64,000 bases of DNA from Marinomonas lutimaris (GTDB lineage: Bacteria; Pseudomonadota; Gammaproteobacteria; Pseudomonadales; Marinomonadaceae): positions 1 to 64,000 of the forward strand of contig NZ_JAHLLW010000013.1 of NCBI RefSeq assembly GCF_019426345.1, in the 5' to 3' direction. Shown piece after piece: positions 17,574 through 26,392 of the stretch. The notes beneath the pieces are model-generated. The model was not told the DNA's origin, searched no databases, and saw only the letters and a list, made by a program, of their open reading frames with translations. The number at the start of each line of letters is the position of its first letter. Position 1 is the stretch's first letter. The position numbers and the translations under genes were made by a program.

Positions 17574-17879
17574 TTAGCAATCAGTATCTTTGGCGTTCAT
17601 GCCTTCTTTCGCTTCTTCACACTTGTCTTCAATAGCGTTACCAGTATCTGTCATTGTCTCATCAATTGAGTTGCCAGCGTTGTTTAGCGCTTCACCAGCA
17701 TTATCAATCGTTTGATCTACAGCAGCACCAGCGTCATCCATGGTTTGCTCAACGGCATCACCGGCATTGGACATAGCATCTTCTGCTTTACTGTCATCTG
17801 AGCTCTGGTCACATGCAGCCAATGTACCAGCAGTAACAAGAATCAAAGCGGTATTTAGTAGAGTACGTTTAATATTCAT
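17574..17879 (-). CDS. Small repeat-containing lipoprotein
   Basis: Start at 17879, five codons inside the longest frame, because GGAGG then stands nine bases upstream. The 101-residue product has a lipoprotein signal with lipobox TLAAC (Cys23). The mature part is acidic and built from about four imperfect ~14-residue repeats of the type D-A-G-x-A-x-D-Q-T-I-D-N-A-G, predicting an amphipathic helix or coiled coil. It ends with a cysteine-containing tail (DKCEE...DTDC). It resembles small entericidin- or Lpp-like envelope proteins only in style. Function unknown. Confidence 0.75.
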   Translation of the reverse strand: MNIKRTLLNTALILVTAGTLAACDQSSDDSKAEDAMSNAGDAVEQTMDDAGAAVDQTIDNAGEALNNAGNSIDETMTDTGNAIEDKCEEAKEGMNAKDTDC

Positions 17880-18358
17880 AATGGTAACCTCCATTTAGTT
17901 TTCAAAAGTTTGGGAGCAATAATTGCGGTCTACGCCAGCTTCCAAGTAATCAATTCAACAACCTGAACAAAAGAACTGAAGTTCATGTCGTTGATTTCAC
18001 ATCTAGAGTATTGCGAAGCCCGTGCCAACTTTCAAAAAATACATCAAGTATTTGATATTAAAAGATTTTATTATAAATATGAAAATGAAATACAACTCAT
18101 ACCAAGTGGTCAACAAGTAGTTTTTACAAAATTACTCGGTAACTGTTTCCGTCGAGTAATTGTAAAGACGCAAAAAATGTGGCTCATAAGCCACCAATCT
18201 GATGAAATGAAGGAGCAACGCCACGAAACAAGCAGCCCCACAAAATAAACAGCTATTTTCATGGAATACACAAAAAGACTCTTGAATGTTTGTATCTCTG
18301 CCATAGAATTGGCCAAAACCTTTGCTTTACTAGATAAGCGACCATTAAGGACATGTTA
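17880..18358. other. 479-base intergenic region with two adjacent hairpins
   Basis: Between the divergent lipoprotein gene and aguA. A 14-bp bulged stem runs from TTTAC-AA-AATTACTCG (18123-18138) to CGAGTAATT-GTAAA (18153-18166), followed at 18179-18194 by GTGGCT-cata-AGCCAC. Upstream there is TTGATA at 18053 and an A/T-rich possible -10 (TAAATA, ~18075). The pair could be a structured aguA leader, a small RNA or a DNA-binding site. An 87-codon frame across it is not convincing. Confidence 0.4.
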
Positions 18359-19468
18359 ATGAACACCACGCTGTACACCTCACCACGACTAGATGGTTTT
18401 CGTATGCCTGCGGAACACGAACCGCAAGAGCAAGTTTGGATGGCTTGGCCAACCCGCGAAGACAACTGGCGAGAAAAAGGCAAACATGCTCAAGTCGAGT
18501 TTGTTGCTGTTGCTACAGCGATTGCGCAATCAACCGATGTCACCTTTATTGTCGATGCAAAGCACTATGAACAAGCTCGCCTCGCTTTGCCTAATCAAAT
18601 TCGAGTCATTGAAATTCCGTCTGATGATTGCTGGATGCGTGATATAGGTGCGACCTACGTTGTAAACGATCAAGGCGAACGTCGAGCTAATAGTTGGCAG
18701 TTTAATGCTTGGGGCGGAGAACTAGACGGCCTATATGATTCTTGGGAACAAGATAATGCCGTTGCCGAACAAATGGCCGCTGTCACAGGTGACTATGTTT
18801 ACCATGCCCCCTTGATTCTTGAAGGCGGCTCTATTCATGTAGACGGCGAAGGCACCTTATATACAACGGAAGAATGTTTGCTGCACCCAAGCCGTAATCC
18901 CCATCTCAGCAAAGAAGACATCGAAGACCTATTAAAGGTGTACTTAAATGTTGAAAAAATCATTTGGCTAAAAGATGGGCTTTATAACGATGAAACCAAT
19001 GGTCATGTCGATAACATCATGCATGTTGTCCGCCCTGGTGTTGTCGCATTAACAGACTGCGACGACCCAAGCGATCCGCAATACGCTATCAGTAAAGCGG
19101 CACTAAAAGTATTAAGCCAAACCGTCGATGCAAAAGGTCGAACACTAGAGATAGTTAAGCTCCCATTGCCTGGGCCGCTTTTTGTATCAGAAGACGAAGC
19201 AAAAAATTTAGTAGAAAGCGATTATATGAATCGCCAAGTAGGAGAACGTCTTGCAGCCTCTTACGCCAACTTTTTAATAACGAATCACAGCATTGTTTTT
19301 CCTACCTTCGGAGTGAAAACCGACGAGCAAGCAAAGGAAATTCTACAACTCGCCTTTCCTGACCATAATATAATAGGTATTTACGCTAGAAATATATTAT
19401 TAGGCGGAGGGAACATTCACTGCATTACTCAACAGGTTCCTAAAAAGGACTCTATAAAAACCGTTTAA
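18359..19468 (+). CDS. aguA: Agmatine deiminase
   Basis: Hydrolyses agmatine to N-carbamoylputrescine and ammonia, a step of the arginine-decarboxylase route to putrescine. The 369-residue protein shows the porphyromonas-type deiminase signatures: PAEHEPQEQVWMAWP at the N-terminus, DDCWMRDIGAT, LEGGSIHVDGEGT, NETNGHVDN-like DETNGHVDN, and catalytic Cys355 in GGGNIHCITQQ. I start at the second ATG (18359), seven bases after AAGGA; the ATG at 18353 is too close to it. The partner amidase AguB is not adjacent. A small stem (19463-19479) overlaps the stop. Confidence 0.95.
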   Translation: MNTTLYTSPRLDGFRMPAEHEPQEQVWMAWPTREDNWREKGKHAQVEFVAVATAIAQSTDVTFIVDAKHYEQARLALPNQIRVIEIPSDDCWMRDIGATYVVNDQGERRANSWQFNAWGGELDGLYDSWEQDNAVAEQMAAVTGDYVYHAPLILEGGSIHVDGEGTLYTTEECLLHPSRNPHLSKEDIEDLLKVYLNVEKIIWLKDGLYNDETNGHVDNIMHVVRPGVVALTDCDDPSDPQYAISKAALKVLSQTVDAKGRTLEIVKLPLPGPLFVSEDEAKNLVESDYMNRQVGERLAASYANFLITNHSIVFPTFGVKTDEQAKEILQLAFPDHNIIGIYARNILLGGGNIHCITQQVPKKDSIKTV

Positions 19469-19763
19469 GTCGCTTAAACTTCTCGGTAATAGATTGCGGC
19501 ATTGGTTATAGATGTTATACGTATATTCAATATAAATACCAATATGATAAACCTTTTTTATGACGGCGATATTTCTGTTTGTAGCGCTCACACACTGTGC
19601 TAATCTGACAAAGTAACGCCTTGTATAAAAGGTTTATAACGCATTGGTGTTTTGTCTATTTTTTTGGCTAGAACATACACAAAATTTTGCTTATGTTCGG
19701 TTGTACTAATTGAAGCGCTTTGCTTCTTATTCACGATGGCGTATTTCGCTTGGGGTAATATTA

Positions 19764-20741
19764 ATGGATTCCACGTTTACTTTATTGGACTTAGGCTGGC
19801 AGGCTTACTTTCAACAACAGTTATCATTGGATGATTTAGAATCTAACCGTATTGCACGTATCTGCTCTCAACAAGGTAGCAATTACGAGCTTGTCAGTGA
19901 GTTCGGCTTCTTTAACTTAGAAAGTGATTCAGATATGCCAAGTATGGCTGTCGGTGACTGGGTTGTTACCGATACTGAACACAATTTTTTACGCCTTTTA
20001 GAGCCAAGCTCTGTATTTGAAAACATTGCTTCAAATATAGACACTGTGTTTCTAATTTGCGCATTAAATCAAGACTTCAATCTAGCACTGATTAAACGCT
20101 ATTTAGAACTTACCCATGAAGCTCAAGCTGATGCGGTTGTCATTCTTACTAAAGCCGACACCTGCGAAGACGCTGCAGAAAAACGTGCCCAAGTAGAAAA
20201 GCTTGATCCATTGCTCATCGTAGAAACTGTTAATGCTTTGGATGCTGACAGCCTACGCTGCCTATCGCCTTTGCTTAAGAAAGGCAAAACTATTGCTTTA
20301 TTAGGCGCGGTTGGCTCTGGTAAATCCGCATTGATCAACACCTTGATGCAGACCACAGCGGAAGGCAAAGCCCAAAGAAACATTGGCGATTCTGGTGTAT
20401 TAAAAATCATGCCATCAGGCGCAATCTTATTAGATACAGCTGGCATGCGTGAATTACAACTGGCTGAATTTGATAGCAGCGCTATTGCCAATTTTGCCGA
20501 CATCATCGCCTTGGAAAAAGAGTGCCGATTTAGCGACTGCCATCACCAAGGTGAGCCTGGTTGTGCGATCAAAGGTGCCGTTAAAGCAAACCGCTTAGAT
20601 GAGCAACGCGTGGCTGATTTTATGTTACTTCGTAATGAAGATAACGATGACGATCAATTCACGAGATCCAAACCACAAGAGAAGTTTTATCGTAGCGCAC
20701 AATCTGATATCCGCGCACGAAAACACAGCTCTGCCGAGTAA
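19764..20741 (+). CDS. rsgA: Ribosome small subunit-dependent GTPase A (RsgA/YjeQ)
   Basis: Circularly permuted GTPase that checks late 30S assembly. In order: an OB-like N-terminal region with VGDWVV, then G4 LTKAD, G1 GAVGSGKS, G3 DTAGMRE, and a C-terminal zinc knuckle of the C-x5-CHH-x5-C type (CRFSDCHHQGEPGC). Length is 325 from the ATG at 19764, which follows GGGGT; the frame extends 18 codons upstream without matching the family. The 295-base region upstream shows no clear feature beyond A/T-rich promoter-like sequence. Many relatives have a second rsgA copy next to orn, so this may be a paralogue. Confidence 0.92.
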   Translation: MDSTFTLLDLGWQAYFQQQLSLDDLESNRIARICSQQGSNYELVSEFGFFNLESDSDMPSMAVGDWVVTDTEHNFLRLLEPSSVFENIASNIDTVFLICALNQDFNLALIKRYLELTHEAQADAVVILTKADTCEDAAEKRAQVEKLDPLLIVETVNALDADSLRCLSPLLKKGKTIALLGAVGSGKSALINTLMQTTAEGKAQRNIGDSGVLKIMPSGAILLDTAGMRELQLAEFDSSAIANFADIIALEKECRFSDCHHQGEPGCAIKGAVKANRLDEQRVADFMLLRNEDNDDDQFTRSKPQEKFYRSAQSDIRARKHSSAE

Positions 20742-20779
20742 TATTTGATATTTAGCACAATTTCAAATTAGCAAAACAG

Positions 20780-20813
20780 AAAGCGGATTATTAAATATAG
20801 TCTGCTTTTTTTG
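20780..20813 (+). terminator. Probable terminator of rsgA
   Basis: AAAGCGGA (20780-20787) pairs with TCTGCTTT (20801-20808) with one G-U pair, a 13-base A/T loop and a run of seven Ts ending in TTTG. Confidence 0.55.
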
Positions 20814-20941
20814 TGCAGAAAAAAACCTCCAAAATAAATAAGAGCAACCTCCGCTCTTTACAGCAAGCCGATGAGTGTTTATAACAACTCCCTCTATTCG
20901 TTTTCACTCCACTCTAACAGAGGCAGCTTTTCTGAATCACC

Positions 20942-21469
20942 ATGTCTAATACTTTACTGATTTATTCAACAACAGACGGTCACACAAAAAAGATAAGCCT
21001 AAAAATGCAAGCTGTAATCGAAAGCCAAGGCCATACCGTCACTCTTTTACCAGTAGAAGAGGCAACGGCAGAAACCTTAGCCAATCATGACAAGGTGGTC
21101 ATTGGTGCCAGCATACGCTATGGCAAACATCAAAAAGTCGTTATCGACTTTATTGAGCAGCATAAAACTCAGCTTAATAGCAAACCGAGTGCTTTTTACA
21201 CTGTTAACCTTGTTGCTCGTAAACCCGAAAAGTGCCAACCAGACACAAACCCGTACATCATTAAACTTTTAGCCCAACTCGATTGGAAACCAAGTTTAGA
21301 AGGGGTTTTTGCTGGTAAATTAAATTATCCACAGTACGGTTTCATCGACCGAAACATGATCCGCTTTATTATGTGGATGACCAAAGGACCGACCGACCCA
21401 AAGACTAATATGGAGTTTACCGATTGGAACAGTGTCGACAAATTCGCTCAATCCATCAGTGATATGTAA
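20942..21469 (+). CDS. hemG: Menaquinone-dependent protoporphyrinogen IX dehydrogenase (HemG)
   Basis: FMN flavodoxin-like enzyme that oxidises protoporphyrinogen IX to protoporphyrin IX in haem synthesis, passing electrons to respiratory quinones. The 175 residues start with the flavodoxin FMN loop LLIYSTTDGHTKKI. They end with the HemG-specific motif LNYPQYGFIDRNMIRFIMWM followed by TKGPTDPKTNMEFTDW. Length matches E. coli HemG (181). Monocistronic in appearance, with A/T-rich flanks. Confidence 0.93.
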   Translation: MSNTLLIYSTTDGHTKKISLKMQAVIESQGHTVTLLPVEEATAETLANHDKVVIGASIRYGKHQKVVIDFIEQHKTQLNSKPSAFYTVNLVARKPEKCQPDTNPYIIKLLAQLDWKPSLEGVFAGKLNYPQYGFIDRNMIRFIMWMTKGPTDPKTNMEFTDWNSVDKFAQSISDM

Positions 21470-21563
21470 TAAAACGGCCGTTAATAATCTATAGTAAAAC
21501 GACGCAATCTAAACATTAAAACCATTCGCTATTCTATTGAGTTATTAGAAAAGGAAAAATGAA

Positions 21564-23432
21564 ATGACTGACACGCTGTTGCTAACCTTTATTTTTTTGG
21601 TTGCGGGGGTCATTTCTGTTCCTATTGCGTCGCGGCTCGGACTCGGCTCTGTATTGGGTTATTTGTTAGCAGGGATTGTCATTAGTCCTCTGCTGACATT
21701 ATTAGCAGTAGACATTGTTTCTATTCAGCACTTTGCCGAACTCGGTGTTGTTATGATGCTATTCCTTGTTGGGCTAGAGCTAAATCCTAAAAAGCTTTGG
21801 GCGTTAAAGTCCAAATTATTAGGCTTAGGTGGCGGACAAGTTGCATTAACAGCCCTATTTATTATGGGATTGGGGATGCTATTGGACCAAGAATGGCGCA
21901 CCAGCTTAGCCATAGGTTTAGTACTCGCCCTCTCTTCTACCGCTATTGTTATTCAAACGCTAACTGAAAAAGGCCTAATGAAATCAGATGGCGGACAATC
22001 CTCTTTCGCCGTACTGCTCGCTCAAGATATTGTCGTTATCCCAATGCTGGCTTTTATTCCTCTGCTTGCCACACCGGAGCTCATCGAATCTTTAAGTCAT
22101 GCAGCAGAGATATCACAGGGCGGGAGCCATTCCGTCTCTTTAGTTGATGGTTTAGAGGCATGGCAAACCGCTTTGATTACCATCGGTGCCATTGGTGTTG
22201 TGATTTTAAGCGGTCGCTTTTTGGTTACGCCTATTTTTCGTTTTATCGCTGTCACTCAATTAAGAGAGCTATTTATTGCTGCAGCTCTGATGTTCGTCAT
22301 CGGCACAACGCTACTCATGTCTTTAGTTGGACTATCTCCCGCACTTGGGACATTTCTAGCTGGTGTAGTATTGGCTAACTCACCTTATCGACATGAATTA
22401 GAAAGTGACATTGCTCCTTTTAAAGGTTTACTACTTGGGCTCTTCTTCATGACCGTCGGCGCGGGCATAAACTTCACTCTACTGTTTAGCCACTTCCTTT
22501 CTATCCTTGGCTTAACCATCGGATTAATTCTACTGAAAGCCACCACGCTTTTCATATTAGGACGAATTTTCAGTATTCGCGGATCAAACAAATGGTTGTT
22601 TGCACTGGGTCTTGCTCAAGCGGGTGAATTTGGTTTTGTCTTATTGTCTTTTACCGTCAGCAACGCGGTGATTTCTCAGGAAGTTGCTGACATCCTGCTG
22701 CTTGTCGTGGCCTTGTCTATGTTACTCACGCCAATGCTATTCATTATCTATGATCGTGTAATCGCACCTCGTTATGCCACAGACAAAACAGCGGGAACAC
22801 ACGATGATCTTCCCGATGACAACAAAATCATTATTGCCGGCTCAGGACGAATGGGAAGTACAATAGACAATCTTTTACGTTTAGCTGGTTATCATTCCAC
22901 AGTAATTGATTTCAGTGTAAAAAGACTAAGAGCGCTACAGAACTTTGGGGTTAAAAATTACTTTGGTGATGCAACTCGTCCAGACTTACTACAAGCCGCA
23001 GGCATAGATGAAGCATCGCTGCTGATTATTACTATTGATAATCCAGAACAAATCACCAAACTGGTCAAATATGCCAAAGAGCACTACCCTAACCTACACA
23101 TTATCGCGAGAGCCTTTGACAATAATCACGTTTACGACTTATGGGCTTCGGGATGTCGAGATATCATTCGAGAAAACTACGACAGTAGCTTGCGTATGGG
23201 ACGATCTGCATTTGAGGCGCTGGGCATCTCTCATCATAAAGCAGAGCAGATGATCGACGTGTTTAATCAACACGATAAAGTATCTATGGTGGAAGTCGCT
23301 GATGCCCATCAGATCGGCGTTCCCTCTCATGAAAACAAAGTATTTATCGCGCGTCTTAAAAAATATCTGGAAGAGAAAAACCCACAACTCCAAAAAGCAA
23401 TGCAAGATATTCAAGCACAAGCAGACGACTAA
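21564..23432 (+). CDS. Kef-type (CPA2) cation/proton antiporter with TrkA-N domain
   Basis: Inner-membrane monovalent cation:H+ antiporter of the CPA2 family. Residues 1-390 contain about 12 helices with LGLGSVLGYLLAGIVI, FLVGLELNPKKLW and ALSSTAIVIQTL, all typical of KefB/KefC. The cytosolic part from about 415 has a nucleotide-binding RCK fold, IIIAGSGRMGSTIDNLL, then a C-terminal tail. Glutathione gating as in KefB/C cannot be judged from sequence. No kefF/kefG ancillary flavoprotein is adjacent, although the flavodoxin-like HemG lies just upstream. Good ribosome-binding site (AAAGGAAAA). Confidence 0.88.
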   Translation: MTDTLLLTFIFLVAGVISVPIASRLGLGSVLGYLLAGIVISPLLTLLAVDIVSIQHFAELGVVMMLFLVGLELNPKKLWALKSKLLGLGGGQVALTALFIMGLGMLLDQEWRTSLAIGLVLALSSTAIVIQTLTEKGLMKSDGGQSSFAVLLAQDIVVIPMLAFIPLLATPELIESLSHAAEISQGGSHSVSLVDGLEAWQTALITIGAIGVVILSGRFLVTPIFRFIAVTQLRELFIAAALMFVIGTTLLMSLVGLSPALGTFLAGVVLANSPYRHELESDIAPFKGLLLGLFFMTVGAGINFTLLFSHFLSILGLTIGLILLKATTLFILGRIFSIRGSNKWLFALGLAQAGEFGFVLLSFTVSNAVISQEVADILLLVVALSMLLTPMLFIIYDRVIAPRYATDKTAGTHDDLPDDNKIIIAGSGRMGSTIDNLLRLAGYHSTVIDFSVKRLRALQNFGVKNYFGDATRPDLLQAAGIDEASLLIITIDNPEQITKLVKYAKEHYPNLHIIARAFDNNHVYDLWASGCRDIIRENYDSSLRMGRSAFEALGISHHKAEQMIDVFNQHDKVSMVEVADAHQIGVPSHENKVFIARLKKYLEEKNPQLQKAMQDIQAQADD

Positions 23433-23455
23433 ACTACTATTTCCCTTTTTAACAG

Positions 23456-23824
23456 TCAGTGCAGCGTCACACTACTTTGCAGCTTAGCGAGTCGTTCATT
23501 CCATTTTCCGTTATGGGAACGCTCGCAGGCTTCTTCACTATCAAAACTCACTTGCTGACGAAGCTTATTGAGCCTGATGCTAACGGCATTTAACTCACTG
23601 CTAATAAGCTGATAAAAGTACTCGTCTTGCTTAGCGTCAATGGCTTTAGACAAGGCCTCATCGGTTTCGAAAACACAAACGATCTTTAGTGAATTAGGAA
23701 ATGCATTGTAATTGACCAAATGCGTTAGCCAGACAAAACCTTCCACAGAATCCAGTGCTGTTTCACACACATTTGTTAATGCTTCACGAAGGGCATTGTC
23801 AATTTTCTTATCGGATTTCTTCAT
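23456..23824 (-). CDS. Conserved hypothetical protein
   Basis: A 122-residue soluble protein starting MKKSDKKIDNALREALTNVC, followed by GFVWLTHLVNYNAFPNSLKIVCVF. I recall a family in Pseudomonas and relatives with this sequence style, sometimes loosely called Fis-like, but no HTH is evident. Function unknown. Converges on the Kef-type gene with a 23-base gap and no obvious terminator. Confidence 0.7.
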   Translation of the reverse strand: MKKSDKKIDNALREALTNVCETALDSVEGFVWLTHLVNYNAFPNSLKIVCVFETDEALSKAIDAKQDEYFYQLISSELNAVSIRLNKLRQQVSFDSEEACERSHNGKWNERLAKLQSSVTLH

Positions 23825-23999
23825 AAAAACACATTACTGATTTAAGAAGCCGAAAGTGTAACCTGTCGCACAACCTCAACCAAGCTGATCGACCAGATTC
23901 CCTATCATGCATTTCTTCTAAAAAATAACCTGCTATAATTTCAAAACACTGTTTCAATATAAAGCTTCTACATAAAACGCCGCATCATCGGAGATAACC

Positions 24000-25220
24000 T
24001 TGTACAAAACATTTCGCTCGTTGAGCAACCCACAATATCGACTTTGGGCAATGGGAGCTTTTGTCTCAAATATAGGCACATGGCTGCAACGCACTGCACA
24101 AGATTGGATTGTGATTGCAGAGCTGTCTAACGGAAACGCCACAGCAGTGGGCATTGTTGTCGCTCTGCAGTTTGCTCCACAATTTATTTTCTTACCTATC
24201 ATTGGCTGGGCTGCAGATTACTTCGACCGCCGCAAACTACTTATCGTCACACAAAGCTTGCGCGGTTTGCTCGCGCTAGTTCAAGCCATCATGGTTCTAA
24301 ATGGCCACCTTGAGCTGTGGCACATGTATATTTTCGCTTTTTTACTCGGCTGCTTTACCGCATTCGACACTCCAGCGAGGCATGCATTCGTAGCCGATTT
24401 AGTCGCTGATAAAGATCTGGCTAACGCGGTTTCTTTGAATTCAATTTCATTTAATAGCGCTCGGATGATTGGTCCTGCTATCGCAGGATTTTTAATTCTA
24501 TTAATGGGGGCTGGCTGGGTGTTTGCGCTAAATGCCTTGTCCTTTATTCCAATTATCGCCATCACTTATATGATAAAGGCCAAACCAGTAAATTTGCTCC
24601 CAAGCGTCGAAAGTGATTCTAGCAAATCTAGTAAAGCCACCTTATTTGATGGATTTTATTATATTCGCCAACGTCCAGACATGATCATTGCCATCACCAT
24701 GTTTTTTTTCTTCGCTATGTTTGGGCTAAACTTCACTGTCTATCTGACGTCAATGACAGTGCATGTGTTTACTGGTAACTCTCAGCAATTTGGTATTTTA
24801 ATGTCTATTATGGCAGTAGGTTCTATTGTCGGCGCCATGATTACCGCTAACCGAGAAAGCCCTAATATTCGTTTTATATCCTTTTCAGCTATCGGCTTTG
24901 GGGTAATTGCCTTGATAGCCTCGGTCATTCCTAATTTTTGGTTATTTGCCGCCTCACTCTGTTTAATAGGCATGACTACTCAACTTTTTACCACATCCGT
25001 ACATAGCCTAATTCAACTATGCGCTCAAAAATACATACGCGGTCGAGTCATTGCTATTTTGTTGGCAACCTCTGTAGGAGGTTCGGCTATTGGTGGGCCT
25101 TTGGTCGGTTGGACTGCCGACTTGCTCGGTGCTCGTTGGGCTATCGCCTGTGGAGGCATTATTGCTTTGCTAACCGCTGCGCTTGGCTTACGCTATCTAC
25201 ATCGACAAGGTGATAAATAA
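24000..25220 (+). CDS. MFS transporter (EntS/MFS_3-like exporter)
   Basis: A 406-residue, 12-helix major-facilitator protein. It has the MFS_3-type motifs: N-terminal FRSLSNPQYRLWAMGAFVSN, SNIGTWLQRTAQDW, GWAADYFDRRKLL (motif A) after helix 2, TAFDTPARHAFVADLV near 120-135 and GRVIAIL late. Members export siderophores, drugs or other small molecules; the substrate here is unknown. The start is a TTG at 24000, seven bases after GGAG, and gives the correct N-terminus; no in-frame ATG is better placed. Confidence 0.87.
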   Translation: MYKTFRSLSNPQYRLWAMGAFVSNIGTWLQRTAQDWIVIAELSNGNATAVGIVVALQFAPQFIFLPIIGWAADYFDRRKLLIVTQSLRGLLALVQAIMVLNGHLELWHMYIFAFLLGCFTAFDTPARHAFVADLVADKDLANAVSLNSISFNSARMIGPAIAGFLILLMGAGWVFALNALSFIPIIAITYMIKAKPVNLLPSVESDSSKSSKATLFDGFYYIRQRPDMIIAITMFFFFAMFGLNFTVYLTSMTVHVFTGNSQQFGILMSIMAVGSIVGAMITANRESPNIRFISFSAIGFGVIALIASVIPNFWLFAASLCLIGMTTQLFTTSVHSLIQLCAQKYIRGRVIAILLATSVGGSAIGGPLVGWTADLLGARWAIACGGIIALLTAALGLRYLHRQGDK

Positions 25221-25380
25221 GTTTTTTTAAGATTAAGCAAAGCTCTCAACTATTAAGCTGCACCCTGATGCATTACACTATTTACTCACGATAACATTCG
25301 ACCCAAACATTCAATATAAAGCAGGAAACTCAAATCGACGCCCTGCTTTTGATTTAAGACATCCAGTAAGGAACCCTGCT

Positions 25381-26319
25381 GTGAAAAAAGTATTTATTGA
25401 TGGCGAAACAGGCACGACAGGCCTTCAAGTAAAAGACCGTCTAGTTAACCACCCACACATTGAAATCATCAGTATCGACCAAGATAAAAAACGCGACGTA
25501 GAAGAAAAGCGTCGTCTGATGAAAGAAGCCGATGTAACAGTACTTTGCCTACCCGATGATGCGGCAAAAGACAGCGTTATTTTGGCAAAAGAAGAAGGTT
25601 GTCGTATTTTGGACGCTAGCTCTGTTCACCGAGTTGCGGAAGGTTGGGTATACGGGTTGCCTGAACTAGATGTCACGCAACGCGATAGAATCAAAGATGC
25701 TCAGTTCGTTTCTAACCCTGGTTGTTACCCAACAGGAGCGATCTTGTTGTTGAAACCATTGATTGAAGCTGGATTACTTTCCGCGTCTTATGACTATTCC
25801 ATCAATGCCGTATCTGGTTACAGTGGTGGCGGTAACGCGTTAATTGACCGTTATGAAAGCACCAACAATGCGCCGATATTCGGTGCCTACGGTTTGTCTT
25901 TCAACCATAAACACCTAGCCGAAATGAAAAAATGGTCAGGTTTGGATAACGCACCGATTTTCGTTCCTAGTGTGGGTAACTTCCGCCAAGGCATGTTGAC
26001 CTTCTTGCCAATTCAACTAAAAGGTGAGACTACCATGGAGCAGTTACAAGCTAAATTGGCTGAAGTATATGCCAACGACACGTTCGTAACGGTAAATGGT
26101 TTTAATGTAGTGGCTGATAACGCTGCCCCATTCTTGACACCACACGGCCTTGAAGACACCAACCAAATCGAGTTATCGGTTCTAAGTGAACCAGGTAACA
26201 AGTCTGGCATTCTTGTCGCTAAACTGGATAACCTTGGCAAAGGTGCATCTGGCGCAGCCGTACAAAACCTAAACATCATGTTAGGTTTTGACGAAGCAAC
26301 TGCCGTGAATCTTCGCTAA
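25381..26319 (+). CDS. argC: N-acetyl-gamma-glutamyl-phosphate reductase, type 2
   Basis: NADPH-dependent reduction of N-acetylglutamyl phosphate in arginine synthesis. At 312 residues it is of the short (type 2) class. It starts with a GxTGxxG-type dinucleotide loop (FIDGETGTTGLQV), has the active-site Cys in FVSNPGCYPTGAILLL (~residue 117) and INAVSGYSGGG. GTG start behind AAGGA. No other arg gene is adjacent. A long hairpin follows. Confidence 0.93.
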   Translation: MKKVFIDGETGTTGLQVKDRLVNHPHIEIISIDQDKKRDVEEKRRLMKEADVTVLCLPDDAAKDSVILAKEEGCRILDASSVHRVAEGWVYGLPELDVTQRDRIKDAQFVSNPGCYPTGAILLLKPLIEAGLLSASYDYSINAVSGYSGGGNALIDRYESTNNAPIFGAYGLSFNHKHLAEMKKWSGLDNAPIFVPSVGNFRQGMLTFLPIQLKGETTMEQLQAKLAEVYANDTFVTVNGFNVVADNAAPFLTPHGLEDTNQIELSVLSEPGNKSGILVAKLDNLGKGASGAAVQNLNIMLGFDEATAVNLR

Positions 26320-26326
26320 TAAAAAA

Positions 26327-26369
26327 CTGGCCTTCTTTGACACCTAAATTTAGGTATAAAGAAGGCCAG
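26327..26369. terminator. Long hairpin after argC
   Basis: CTGGCCTTCTTT (26327-26338) pairs perfectly with AAAGAAGGCCAG (26358-26369), and the loop carries a further ACCTAAATTTAGGT palindrome. The run of six Ts lies on the minus-strand exit (complement of 26321-26326), so it is a better terminator for antisense transcription than for argC. Confidence 0.6.
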
Positions 26370-26392
26370 ATTTCCTCCATTAGGGTTCTCTA

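Noticed and set aside
17985-18248. 87-codon plus-strand frame in the aguA upstream gap
   Set aside because: No Shine-Dalgarno, no recognisable family, and its middle is a hairpin; more likely non-coding.
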